A DNA stretch of 64,000 nucleotides. Origin: CAWKEY01 sp963848675 (lineage in GTDB: Bacteria > Pseudomonadota > Gammaproteobacteria > Methylococcales > Methylomonadaceae). The first letter of the stretch is position 1. Each line of letters starts with the position of its first letter. The stretch spans positions 62,001 to 126,000 of the forward strand of contig CAWKEY010000021.1 of the NCBI GenBank assembly GCA_963848675.1, given 5' to 3'. Below, piece by piece: positions 1-8,800 of the stretch. The notes under the pieces were generated by a model that had not been told where the DNA came from, ran no database searches, and saw nothing but the letters and a program-made list of their open reading frames with translations. The translations under genes were made by a program, and so were the position numbers.

Positions 1-274
1 ACTTATTTCATTCTGGCCAATACATGCAAAATCGAGAGACTTGTGTATAATTACCACAGACTTACCATATTAACCACATTCAGGATGTCTGCGACCGGCT
101 TGCAGTAGAATCGCTCAAGGCGCCAGAGGCAATTTTTTCGCCTTATCTGACGGTGGATTGCACAGATTCACTTGCAAACCCATCCAGAAACCCAATCATT
201 CTCAACTTAACACACAAATGTCTAGCCAAGCGTTTCAGATTAAATGCTTATTAACAATAATTTTAGGGGGTAAA
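1..274. other. Left-edge non-coding stretch
   Basis: No gene is supported here. An open frame runs from base 1 to about 108 and could be the tail of a gene cut by the window edge, but it is only about 35 codons and shows no recognisable motif. Confidence 0.4.
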
Positions 275-1159
275 ATGATAAAAATACCTTGTTTTTTCAA
301 ACAATTGCCGCTTCTCTTTGGCTTGTCACTGACGCTGGTTGCGCCAGGTGTTTATGCCGAAGAGGCTGCAGGTACCACTGACTATCAAACCGAAGATTTT
401 GTCTACAAAGCGCAAAATCCTTTAAGTCCCAATTACAGCATCCCATTGAAATATACGCATCATGGTGGCGCTGATAATGGTGATGTATCGATCGGTAGTA
501 TACAGCCCATCATCCCTGTTAAATTGGGCGACTGGAACATCATTAATCAGTTATCGTTGAACATTATTGGGACACCGGGCGTTGTACACGGTATCGCCGA
601 ATTGCCGAACCCCTATCCCGGCTCAGGGGTTTCAGGTCTCGGCGACACGAATTTCACATCATATTTAACACCGGCAAATTCAGATGTTTTTAGCTGGGGT
701 ATCGGGCCTACTTTCGTTTTTCCAACCGATACTCTTTTCTCTGATACCGAGGATCGAAGATCGCGGGAACTGGGTAGCGGAAAATTCAGCGTTGGCCCTG
801 CTGTCATGTTTGTAACCCAGCCAAAACCCTGGACACTGGGCCTTAACATCAAACAGGTCTGGTCAGTATTAGGTAACGACAGCCGCCAAGCGGTCAGTCA
901 AATGGTCTTCCAGCCTTTTGTGAATTACAATCTGTTCGATGGCTGGTACATGGTTTCTGATATGGACATGATCGCCAACTGGAATTACGATAACAATCAA
1001 CGCTGGACCGTACCGGTTGGCGGCGGTGTCGGCAAATTATTCACAATCGGCAACAATGCACTCAATACCCGACTTGAAGGCTATTATAACCCTGTTAGAC
1101 CGGACCAAAGCCCTGAGTGGTCGGCCAACCTTACCCTTCAATTTATGTTCGCAGACTAA
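275..1159 (+). CDS. Outer-membrane-type exported protein (phenol-degradation MetA-like / transporter family)
   Basis: A 294-residue protein with a clear Sec signal peptide: a Lys start, a hydrophobic core around residues 10-22, and a likely cut after VYA near residue 28. The mature part is rich in alternating polar/aromatic beta-strand sequence (YKAQNPLSP, GGGVGKLFTIG, WSANLTLQFMF) and ends in an aromatic Phe-rich strand, typical of outer-membrane beta-barrels. The pattern recalls the MetA-pathway or neuromedin-like outer-membrane family, of which the biochemical role is mostly unknown. The start at 275 is chosen because AGGGGG lies just upstream and the signal peptide begins there; an in-frame TTG at 158 would add a tail with no export signal. 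It stands alone, with a long non-coding stretch on each side. Confidence 0.65.
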   Translation: MIKIPCFFKQLPLLFGLSLTLVAPGVYAEEAAGTTDYQTEDFVYKAQNPLSPNYSIPLKYTHHGGADNGDVSIGSIQPIIPVKLGDWNIINQLSLNIIGTPGVVHGIAELPNPYPGSGVSGLGDTNFTSYLTPANSDVFSWGIGPTFVFPTDTLFSDTEDRRSRELGSGKFSVGPAVMFVTQPKPWTLGLNIKQVWSVLGNDSRQAVSQMVFQPFVNYNLFDGWYMVSDMDMIANWNYDNNQRWTVPVGGGVGKLFTIGNNALNTRLEGYYNPVRPDQSPEWSANLTLQFMFAD

Positions 1160-1512
1160 TATTTCGCTGGCCTTGAGCTTGTTTCGGAAGTTACTGCTGC
1201 TGTAGTTCAGCCGTTAGTGGCAACGCCAAGGAAGGCGTAGACATTAAAAATACACCCCATCTTGTGCAGTCCTTGAACGGAAAAGCCAGTTTTTAAAAAA
1301 TGCCGCCCAGATTTATGTGGTTTTTTGCTCAATATTCGTCCGTGACGGGTAAAAGTCGGACTTTTGTTTAAGTTGATCGGTGTACATAAGAATTATTCCT
1401 GATAATGCCGAATTAAAGACGCAAACTAAAAAAATCTATTTCACTTCCTGATTCAATGTTTTCTAATACCATTAGTTAATGGCGATCAATCCAAACAACA
1501 AAAGGTGCACAG
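1160..1512. other. Intergenic, no gene seen
   Basis: About 350 bases between two forward genes. I see no convincing coding frame, terminator or known RNA. The last 60 bases are AT-rich and should hold the promoter of the next gene, but no clear -35/-10 pair can be defended. Confidence 0.35.
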
Positions 1513-2403
1513 ATGGCAAAAAATTATCTAGATCAAATACTTAACCTGGTAGGCTTAAAACTACCTGATTCCAGCGGACATTACGACCCCTCTGTTTACA
1601 GGGATGAATACCGCAGAGAAGCCGATACCAGTGAAGCTTCCGGTGTAGAGAAATATCTCCAGAAACAAAAAGCCAATACGGCGCAAGCAGCCACGGAATT
1701 GACCAGCGTTGAGAAATATTTGGCGAAAACACAAGCGGTAGAACAGCAAGCAAGCAAACCAGAAGCAACTGAACAGACCAATATGACTGTAGCCAAACAA
1801 ATGACCGGCGTTGCCAAATACTTGGCGAAAATACAACAGCAAGAACAAGAAAAAGCCGAAGCAGAAGTCGCAATACTGGCAAGCATGACCGGAGTTGCAC
1901 GATATCTGGCCAAATTTGAAACCAAAAACAAAACCACATCCAGCAAAACATCAGCCCCTGCAAAAATAGTAAATCCGGCTAACTTAACCGGTGTAGCAAA
2001 ATATCTTGCACAGCAAAAATCAACAGCTCCGGTCGTACACCAAACAGAAGCTCTTGAAGAAACTTTCAAAGAACCAAAGTCCACAGCGACCGAGGAAAAA
2101 CCAGCTGATGAAGAAGATCAAGAAATTCAAGCACTACCAGCCGCTAAAAAAACTCAAGAGCCAGCGGTATCAGCACAAAAAGAACCCGCTATAAAAGCCA
2201 AAATACAAAACCTGTTAATTGATCTTGCAGACAATGCCACACAATGTCAGGCCGCAACCTTAAAAGGTACGCAATGCCGCCGCAAAACCAATCTGGAAGC
2301 CATCGAAAAAACCGTTAACAAACAAAAATACAAATTTTCTGTCTGCAGCCAGCATAATAACAATGACTTCATGCCATTTGCGGAACTTTTACAAAACACC
2401 TAA
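1513..2403 (+). CDS. Repeat protein with TGVAKYLAK motifs and a C-terminal Cys/His (DUF5763-like) domain
   Basis: A 296-residue soluble, charged protein. It contains five copies of a short motif, consensus T/S-G/S-V-A/E-K/R-YL, at about residues 43-50, 64-71, 97-104, 120-127 and 158-165. Linkers rich in Gln, Glu, Lys and Ala separate them. A low-complexity acidic/Pro-rich segment follows (about 175-230). The C terminus has the pattern QCQAATLKGTQCRRKT, then about 17 residues, then CSQH, which matches the small zinc-binding-like DUF5763 type (Cys-x-A-x-T-x-K-G-x-x-C-x-R, later C-x-x-H). There is no signal peptide or membrane segment. The repeats look like short linear binding motifs on a flexible chain, with a metal-binding module at the end. 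The function is unknown. Confidence 0.65.
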   Translation: MAKNYLDQILNLVGLKLPDSSGHYDPSVYRDEYRREADTSEASGVEKYLQKQKANTAQAATELTSVEKYLAKTQAVEQQASKPEATEQTNMTVAKQMTGVAKYLAKIQQQEQEKAEAEVAILASMTGVARYLAKFETKNKTTSSKTSAPAKIVNPANLTGVAKYLAQQKSTAPVVHQTEALEETFKEPKSTATEEKPADEEDQEIQALPAAKKTQEPAVSAQKEPAIKAKIQNLLIDLADNATQCQAATLKGTQCRRKTNLEAIEKTVNKQKYKFSVCSQHNNNDFMPFAELLQNT

Positions 2404-2460
2404 TGCATGTCATGGCGATGCAAATCCAAGTTTCGTCTGTTCGCGTCAAGCCTTCATCCT

Positions 2461-2596
2461 AAAAAAATCATTTGATCCACGAAACACAAAAAAAAACACC
2501 GAAAATTCAAAGAGATACCAAGCTGTAGATCGTCACCCAAAAAGTAAATGGCTGCGCAATACAACAGTCTGATTTCTTTCGTGCTTTTCGTGAACT
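2461..2596 (-). repeat. Dispersed MITE-like repeat, copy A
   Basis: About 136 bases that recur in opposite orientation at 26795-26932. The ends are inverted forms of a CACGAAAA-CACGAAA motif and the middle shares a TGCGCAG...TGGTATCTCTTTGAA core. It has no coding capacity, so it is best seen as a small non-autonomous element or a structured intergenic repeat. Confidence 0.6.
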
Positions 2597-2668
2597 AACT
2601 GCGGTTTTTAGGATAAACGCGCCAAGGCAACTTGGCCGACAGAGGCAGTGCTGGAGTTGTTTTCCAGT

Positions 2669-3751
2669 CTATTCCTTAGCCAGATATTGGCTATACCGCA
2701 ACGGTGGTTCGTATTGCACGCCTTCCGGGAAATATGCCAGCGGGTTGCTGACAATCTCGAGCGCCGCCAGGAATTGAGCGTAATAGTTCCGGGAGGCAAA
2801 ACCGAACAGTGGACTTTGATAGGTCTCCACGATACGGGCAAAATCCCCGCCGACTTGGTTTTGCGCCCGTTTCATGCCGCCAATGCCGTGATTGTAAGAG
2901 GTAATCGCCGTCGGCCAATCGCCCAGTTTGCCGAAGGCGTAGCTCAGATAGCTGGCCGCGCCTTTGGCGGAAGCAATTGGATCGAGGCATAGATCTACCC
3001 TGCCGCCGGGCATGAAAGTTTTCGCGGCGGCTTTGGTGAATTGCCACATGCCGAGCGCGCCGGCGGAGGATCTAGCCGCCGGTTGAAACGAGGATTCTAC
3101 ATGCGGCAGATAGGCTAGGTCTTCCGGCAAACCGGCATCGCGGAAGATTTGTCTAAATTGCCGGTCATAGCGGCCGCTGATTTCGAGCCCGCGTTTGAAA
3201 CGTTCGCGTGTACCGCGTTGCGAACGCACCCGTTCGGCGGCGCCGTATAGCAGGCTGTTAAGCGGTCTGCCGCTCGTTTCCAGCCTGGCGATTAATTGCC
3301 TGTCGTCGGCATTCAATGGCGTGTTGTAGCGCAATTTGTCTCCCAGCATAGCCAAACGAGCTTGCCAATAAGCGCGGCGCTGGGCGACCATATCCTTTTG
3401 TCCGCTGGTCAGACTTTCGTCGACATAACCCGGCAACTGCATTACTTCGTATATAACATTCATATAGCGGTCGTCATGAAATGCAACTTCCGAGCGATGC
3501 CACAGCGTATAGGTTTTGCGCCAGAATTCCACCGCAGGATCCAGCTCGCCGGGTTTTTTAAATACACCGGAGTAAGTCGCTGGTCTAATGAAAATTTTGG
3601 GTGTATTCGTCCGTGGTATCGTCCGTTGCTGGGTGACGGCCCGGGATACCATGGCTTTATTTCGCTTGACCATAGGTTCATTGCTGCCACACGCATTTAA
3701 CAAAAATGCAATCACTGGCAAAAGCCAAATCCGTATAATTGATTGTTTCAT
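2669..3751 (-). CDS. Membrane-bound lytic murein transglycosylase (MltD-like lipoprotein)
   Basis: A 360-residue predicted lipoprotein that cleaves the MurNAc-GlcNAc bond of peptidoglycan. It starts with a short Lys n-region, a hydrophobic core and a lipobox LLNAC, with Cys21 as the lipidated residue. The C-terminal half is an SLT goose-lysozyme-like domain. The catalytic Glu is in HVESSF (about Glu219), followed by the family motifs AGALGMWQF, DP...A..YL and the AITSYNHG signature. No LysM repeats follow, unlike E. coli MltD, so the protein ends soon after the catalytic domain. Start 3751 is preferred: it has GGAGG about 9 bases upstream and gives the lipobox at the right distance; a TTG ten codons earlier is possible but unlikely. 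It is divergent from the helicase to its right. Confidence 0.85.
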   Translation of the reverse strand: MKQSIIRIWLLPVIAFLLNACGSNEPMVKRNKAMVSRAVTQQRTIPRTNTPKIFIRPATYSGVFKKPGELDPAVEFWRKTYTLWHRSEVAFHDDRYMNVIYEVMQLPGYVDESLTSGQKDMVAQRRAYWQARLAMLGDKLRYNTPLNADDRQLIARLETSGRPLNSLLYGAAERVRSQRGTRERFKRGLEISGRYDRQFRQIFRDAGLPEDLAYLPHVESSFQPAARSSAGALGMWQFTKAAAKTFMPGGRVDLCLDPIASAKGAASYLSYAFGKLGDWPTAITSYNHGIGGMKRAQNQVGGDFARIVETYQSPLFGFASRNYYAQFLAALEIVSNPLAYFPEGVQYEPPLRYSQYLAKE

Positions 3752-4204
3752 TTTTTTATGCCTCCATTCAGGGTTGCTCAAATTCGACAGAGTGTTTTTA
3801 AGTGCTGGAAAAACAATTGCCTGATTTTTTCAAGTAATAATAGCGCTTATTTTGAGGTATTGTGAATATCAATTTTGAATCGACTCGCCACTTTTCCCGC
3901 AAAACAAGCAAGCCAAAGAATTGATGAGCCTTAGTTACTGTTGAAGGCGAGGGCACCTTGAGATAATTGCGATTCGCTGTTGCAATATTTAAGTGACTAA
4001 CCCTTTAAAATCCATGAGCCAAGACTGCTGTTCTTGTAGGCCTAATCAGGAGCTCTTTATCAATCGCGCCGAATAAGGCGCGTAGCTGTGGCCCTTCGCG
4101 GCAATGGCTACACACATTTGTTCATAATGCCTTGCCTCAAAAAGTTTATAATGGCTGAATACCGCTTTTTCTTCTCTTTGCCTCGCCGCACACCCCTAAA
4201 AGTC
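3752..4204. other. Divergent intergenic region
   Basis: This lies between the lytic transglycosylase (leftward) and the helicase (rightward), so it should hold both promoters. I see no gene, repeat or strong consensus promoter. An in-frame extension of the helicase back to GTG 4088 exists but has no ribosome binding site. Confidence 0.35.
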
Positions 4205-5530
4205 ATGCACACAAACTCACCCGGGATCGCCCTCTCTTTTTCCAGTTTTTCACTTGATGAGCGCCTACAAAAAGCTATTGCTCAGCTCGGGTTTGAACAA
4301 CCCACGCCCGCTCAGATTGAGGCCATCCCGCTTGCCCTGCAACATCATGATCTGCTGGTAAGCGCCGAAACCGGCAGCGGCAAAACGGCGGCTTTCCTGC
4401 TCCCTACCCTGCATCATCTGCTGACGCTGCCAGCCGGCAAATCCGGCGTTCGGGTTTTGGTGCTGTCACCGACGCGCGAACTGGCTCAGCAGATTCTTAA
4501 GCATTGTCAGCAACTGGCGGAGTTCACCGGCTTGCAGGCCGTTCTGGTTACCGGTGGCGATGACTTTAAGCAGCAGCAAAACAGGATCCGCAAAAATGCG
4601 GAAATCATTATTGCCACCCCCGGTCGTCTACTGGAGCATCTGCAGCAGGACTTCCCCAAGCTTGATCATCTGGAAATTCTGATCCTGGATGAAGCCGACC
4701 GCATGCTGGATATGGGTTTCAGTGACGATGTACTGACCATTGCCGAACACTGTAATACACAAAGGCAAACCCTGTTGTTTTCGGCCACGTTGATGCGCCG
4801 CGGCGTCATGAAAATGGCCGACAAGGTGCTGAAAAACCCCGAGGTGATTGCCTTAAACGCTCTACAGGATGAGCACGCCAGCATTGGACAGCAGATTATT
4901 CTCGCCGACGACAATGACCATAAACAAAAATTGTTGGCCTGGCTGCTGCAGAACGAAAGCTATGACAAGGCTCTGGTGTTTACCAATACCAAAATTAAAG
5001 CAGACTCGCTGCAGGGGCCCCTCCGTGGCCAGAAACTGCGCGTCGGTGTGCTGCATGGTGATCTGGATCAGAAGGATCGCAACCGGGTGATGGGACTGTT
5101 CAGCCAGGGAGAGATCAATATTCTGATTGCCACCGATGTAGCCGCGCGTGGCCTGGATATACCCGGCATTAATCTGGTGATCAATTTTGACATGCCCCGA
5201 ACCGGCATTGATTATATCCACCGTACCGGCCGGACGGGCCGCGCCGATGAACTGGGTCTGGCGATTGCTTTGGTAAAAAGTACCGAATGGAACTTAATGG
5301 CCGGCATTGAGCGTTTTTTAAAACGCAGCTTTACACGCCGCAGCATCAAGGAACTGGCGGGCACCTACAAAGGCCCCAAAAAACTCAAGGCATCGGGCAA
5401 AGCGGTTGGCGGCAAGAAGAAAAAGGAAGAGCCTAAAAAAACGCCTGCCGAGAAAGTCAAAGTGCGTCACAGAGACCAGAAAAACGTCGGTAAACGCCGC
5501 GTTCCCAGCACCAAAACCGCTAGCGATTAA
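4205..5530 (+). CDS. DEAD-box ATP-dependent RNA helicase, SrmB-like
   Basis: A 441-residue helicase that remodels RNA with ATP, probably in ribosome assembly. The Q motif is FEQPTPAQ. Motif I is AETGSGKT at about residues 54-61, motif Ia PTRELAQQ, motif Ib TPGRLL, motif II DEAD at 162-165, motif III SAT, motif IV-like VFTNTK, motif V TDVAARGLDIP, and motif VI HRTGRTGR. The stretch ILDEADRMLDMGF and TLLFSATL resemble SrmB more closely than RhlE. The C-terminal 45 residues or so are Lys/Arg-rich (GGKKKKEEPKK), a usual RNA-binding tail. The start is uncertain: ATG 4205 fits the family's short N terminus, while ATG 4151 and GTG 4088 are in frame upstream. None has a good Shine-Dalgarno sequence. 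Confidence 0.85.
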   Translation: MHTNSPGIALSFSSFSLDERLQKAIAQLGFEQPTPAQIEAIPLALQHHDLLVSAETGSGKTAAFLLPTLHHLLTLPAGKSGVRVLVLSPTRELAQQILKHCQQLAEFTGLQAVLVTGGDDFKQQQNRIRKNAEIIIATPGRLLEHLQQDFPKLDHLEILILDEADRMLDMGFSDDVLTIAEHCNTQRQTLLFSATLMRRGVMKMADKVLKNPEVIALNALQDEHASIGQQIILADDNDHKQKLLAWLLQNESYDKALVFTNTKIKADSLQGPLRGQKLRVGVLHGDLDQKDRNRVMGLFSQGEINILIATDVAARGLDIPGINLVINFDMPRTGIDYIHRTGRTGRADELGLAIALVKSTEWNLMAGIERFLKRSFTRRSIKELAGTYKGPKKLKASGKAVGGKKKKEEPKKTPAEKVKVRHRDQKNVGKRRVPSTKTASD

Positions 5531-5871
5531 GTCCTCTTGCTGATATTTTTTTAGCAATTTGTCGAGATTTAAACCGTATCTTTCGCGGCTGAGCTCCTCC
5601 TAAAACTGTCCTGCAGGGGCGGCTGGCCAGGGGAATAAGGCGCAATGTTTTGCGTGCTCTTCTCTGCTAACTAGGGGTGATCTGCTTTCTCATTCCGGCG
5701 AAATCCAGCCGGAACTTGCCTAGCCCCCTACAAAATCAATATAATTGCCCAAGTCTATCACGCAGTGCTAGCCGGTAGTACCCCGCTAGCGTCCAGCCAG
5801 TTTGCGAAGCAAGTGTCCGAGACCGCGGTTCTGTCTCCCCCTGCTTAGTCCTAAAAGAGGTAAAAACCATC
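5531..5871. other. gltB leader region
   Basis: About 340 bases without a gene. A promoter can be seen at 5716-5745, leaving an untranslated leader of about 120 bases before gltB. The leader has a GC-rich stretch with short dyads, but I cannot assign a named riboswitch. Confidence 0.4.
5716..5745 (+). promoter_or_regulatory. Probable sigma-70 promoter of gltB
   Basis: TTGCCT at 5716-5721 and a perfect TATAAT at 5740-5745 are separated by 18 bases. They lie about 125 bases upstream of the gltB start codon, with nothing else downstream to serve. Confidence 0.5.
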
Positions 5872-8800
5872 ATGACCCACAGCGCGTTGCCCCCCAAACA
5901 GGGCCTGTACGACCCTCGTTACGAACACGATGCTTGCGGCGTCGGCTTCATTGCGCATATCAAAGGCCAAAAGAGCCATCACATCGTGCGCCAGGGTTTG
6001 GAGATTCTAAAAAATCTTACTCACCGCGGCGCCGTGGGCGCCGATCCACTGGCGGGCGATGGCGCAGGCATGCTGCTGCAGCTGCCCGATGCGTTTTTTC
6101 GTGCTCAAGCTGCTGGTTTAAACATCAGCCTGCCTGCGGAAGGCTACTATGCCGTGGGTATGATATTCCTGCCGCGCAACGCCGATAACCGCGCCGTTTG
6201 CGAAAAAATTCTGAGCGATTTCATTGTTGCCGAAGGCCAAACTGTTCTGGGCTGGCGCGATGTACCGGTGGACAACACCGGCCTGGGTGAATCGGTTAAA
6301 GCCGTGGAGCCATTCATCCGCCAGGTTTTCGTCGGCCGTGACAGAAATTGCCTTGACCAAAATGCCTTTGAGCGCAAGCTGTTCGTCATCCGCAAACAGG
6401 CGGAAAACGCCATTCACGAACGCAACCTACAAGACGGCGGGCAGTTTTATGTGAGCTCGCTATCCTCGCGCACCATCACTTACAAGGGCATGCTGTTGGC
6501 CGACCAGGTGGGCGTGTTCTACCGCGATCTGCTCGACGAGTCGATGGTGACGGCCCTGGCCTTGGTGCATCAGCGCTTCTCCACTAATACGTTCCCCACC
6601 TGGGATTTGGCCCACCCGTTCCGTATGATCGCCCACAACGGGGAAATCAACACGGTTCGCGGCAACGTCAACTGGATGGCCGCGCGGCGCCAGGCCATGG
6701 CTTCGGAAATTCTTGGCGACGATCTGCAAAAAATCTGGCCGCTCATCAACGCACACCAGTCTGATTCGGCTTGCTTCGACAACGCCCTGGAACTTTTGGT
6801 GGCCGGCGGTTATTCTCTGACCCACGCCATGATGCTGCTGATACCGGAAGCCTGGGCCGGCAACCCGCTGATGGACGACCAGCGCCGCGCTTTCTATGAA
6901 TACCATGCAGCCTTAATGGAACCTTGGGATGGGCCGGCGGCGGTGGCTTTCACCGACGGCCGCCAGATCGGCGCCACCCTGGATCGCAACGGCCTGCGTC
7001 CGGCTCGTTATCTGGTCACTGATGACGATTATGTGCTGATGGCTTCGGAAATGGGCGTGCTGACCATACCCGAGCACAAGATCGTCAAAAAATGGCGTTT
7101 GCAACCCGGCAAGATGCTGCTCATCGACATGGAGCAAGGCCGCATCATCGACGACGCCGAAATCAAAACCCAACTGGCCAAACATGCGCCGTACCAGAAC
7201 TGGCTGAATAAAACTCAGATCCTGCTTAAAGATTTGCCACAGGCTATAACCCCCCTACCCGCTGACTCACAAACCCTGCTGGATCAGCAACAGGCTTTCG
7301 GCTACACCCAGGAAGACATCAAGGTTATCCTTAAGCCCATGGCTGCCAGCGGCCAGGAACCCATCGGCTCGATGGGTGTTGACGCCGCTCCAGCCGTACT
7401 CTCCAGCCGTTGCCGGCTGCTCTATGATTATTTCAAACAAGGTTTTGCCCAGGTCACCAACCCGGCCATTGACCCGATTCGCGAGGAACTGGTCATGTCG
7501 CTGGTATCACTGATCGGGCCGCGTCCCAACCTGCTGGGCCTCAAAGGCGGCGACGGCCACATGCGCCTGGAAGTGCACCACCCGGCCTTGAGCAACCAGG
7601 ATCTGGAAAAAATTCGCCATATCGAACACAGCCAGGGCGCGTTCCGCACCAAAACCCTGAGCATCTGCTACACCGCCGACCAGGGCGCTTCGGGCATGGA
7701 AAAAGCCCTGGAGTATCTGTGCGATGTAGCAGAGCAAGCCGTGCGGGAAAACTACAACATTTTGATCTTGTCCGACCGCGCCATGGATATGAACCACATC
7801 GCCATTCCGGCGTTGCTGGCGACGGCCGCGGTGCATCACCATCTGATCCAGGCCGGCCTGCGCACCAGCGTCGGCCTGGTGGTGGAAACCGGAGAAGCGC
7901 GCGAAGTGCATCATTTCTGCCTACTGGCCGGTTACGGCGCCGAGGCCGTAAACCCCTACCTGGCCTTGCATACTTTGTCCGAGCTGCGCGACAAGCTGCC
8001 GGATGCTCCCGGCGAGGAAGAAGTACACCAGCGCTATATCAAGGCGGTCGACAAAGGCATTCTCAAGGTGATGTCCAAGATGGGCATTTCTACCTACCAA
8101 TCCTATTGTGGCGCGCAAATTTTCAATTCCATAGGTTTGTCCGAGGAGTTCCTGGACAAGTACTTCACCGGAACCCTGAGTACCATCGGCGGCGCCGGTA
8201 TCCGCGAAATCGCCGAAGAAACCGTGCGGCGCCATCGGCTAGCCTATAGCGATGCGCCCTTGTACCGCAACGCCCTGGATGTGGGCGGCGAATATGCCTA
8301 CCGGGTGCGCGGCGAAGACCATGTGTGGACGCCCGAAACCATCGCGCTCCTGCAACATGCCACCCGCACCAACGACGTCAAGACCTATTCCGAGTACTCG
8401 CGGCTGATCAACGAGCAGAATGAGCGGCTGGTTACTCTGCGCGGCCTGATGGAGTTCAAATTCATCGGCCAGCCAATCCCGCTGGACGAAGTGGAACCGG
8501 CCAAAGACATCGTCAAGCGTTTCGCCACCGGCGCCATGTCGTTCGGTTCCATTTCCTACGAAGCGCATACCACCATGGCTATCGCCATGAATCGCATGGG
8601 CGGTAAATCCAACACCGGCGAGGGCGGCGAACTGCCAGAACGCTTTCAGCCGATGAAAAACGGCGACTCGATGCGCTCGGCTATCAAGCAGGTGGCGTCG
8701 GGGCGGTTCGGCGTCACGGCAGAGTATCTGGTCAACGCCGACGACATTCAGATCAAGATCAGCCAGGGCGCCAAGCCCGGCGAAGGCGGCCAGCTGCCCG

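Noticed and set aside
1..108. Open frame from the window edge that might be the tail of a gene
   Set aside because: Only about 35 codons, no recognisable motif; cannot be judged from this window.
1541..2084. Several antisense frames with hydrophobic translations opposite the repeat protein
   Set aside because: The hydrophobic look comes from the complement of Lys/Gln/Glu-rich codons in the repeat gene; no ribosome binding sites.
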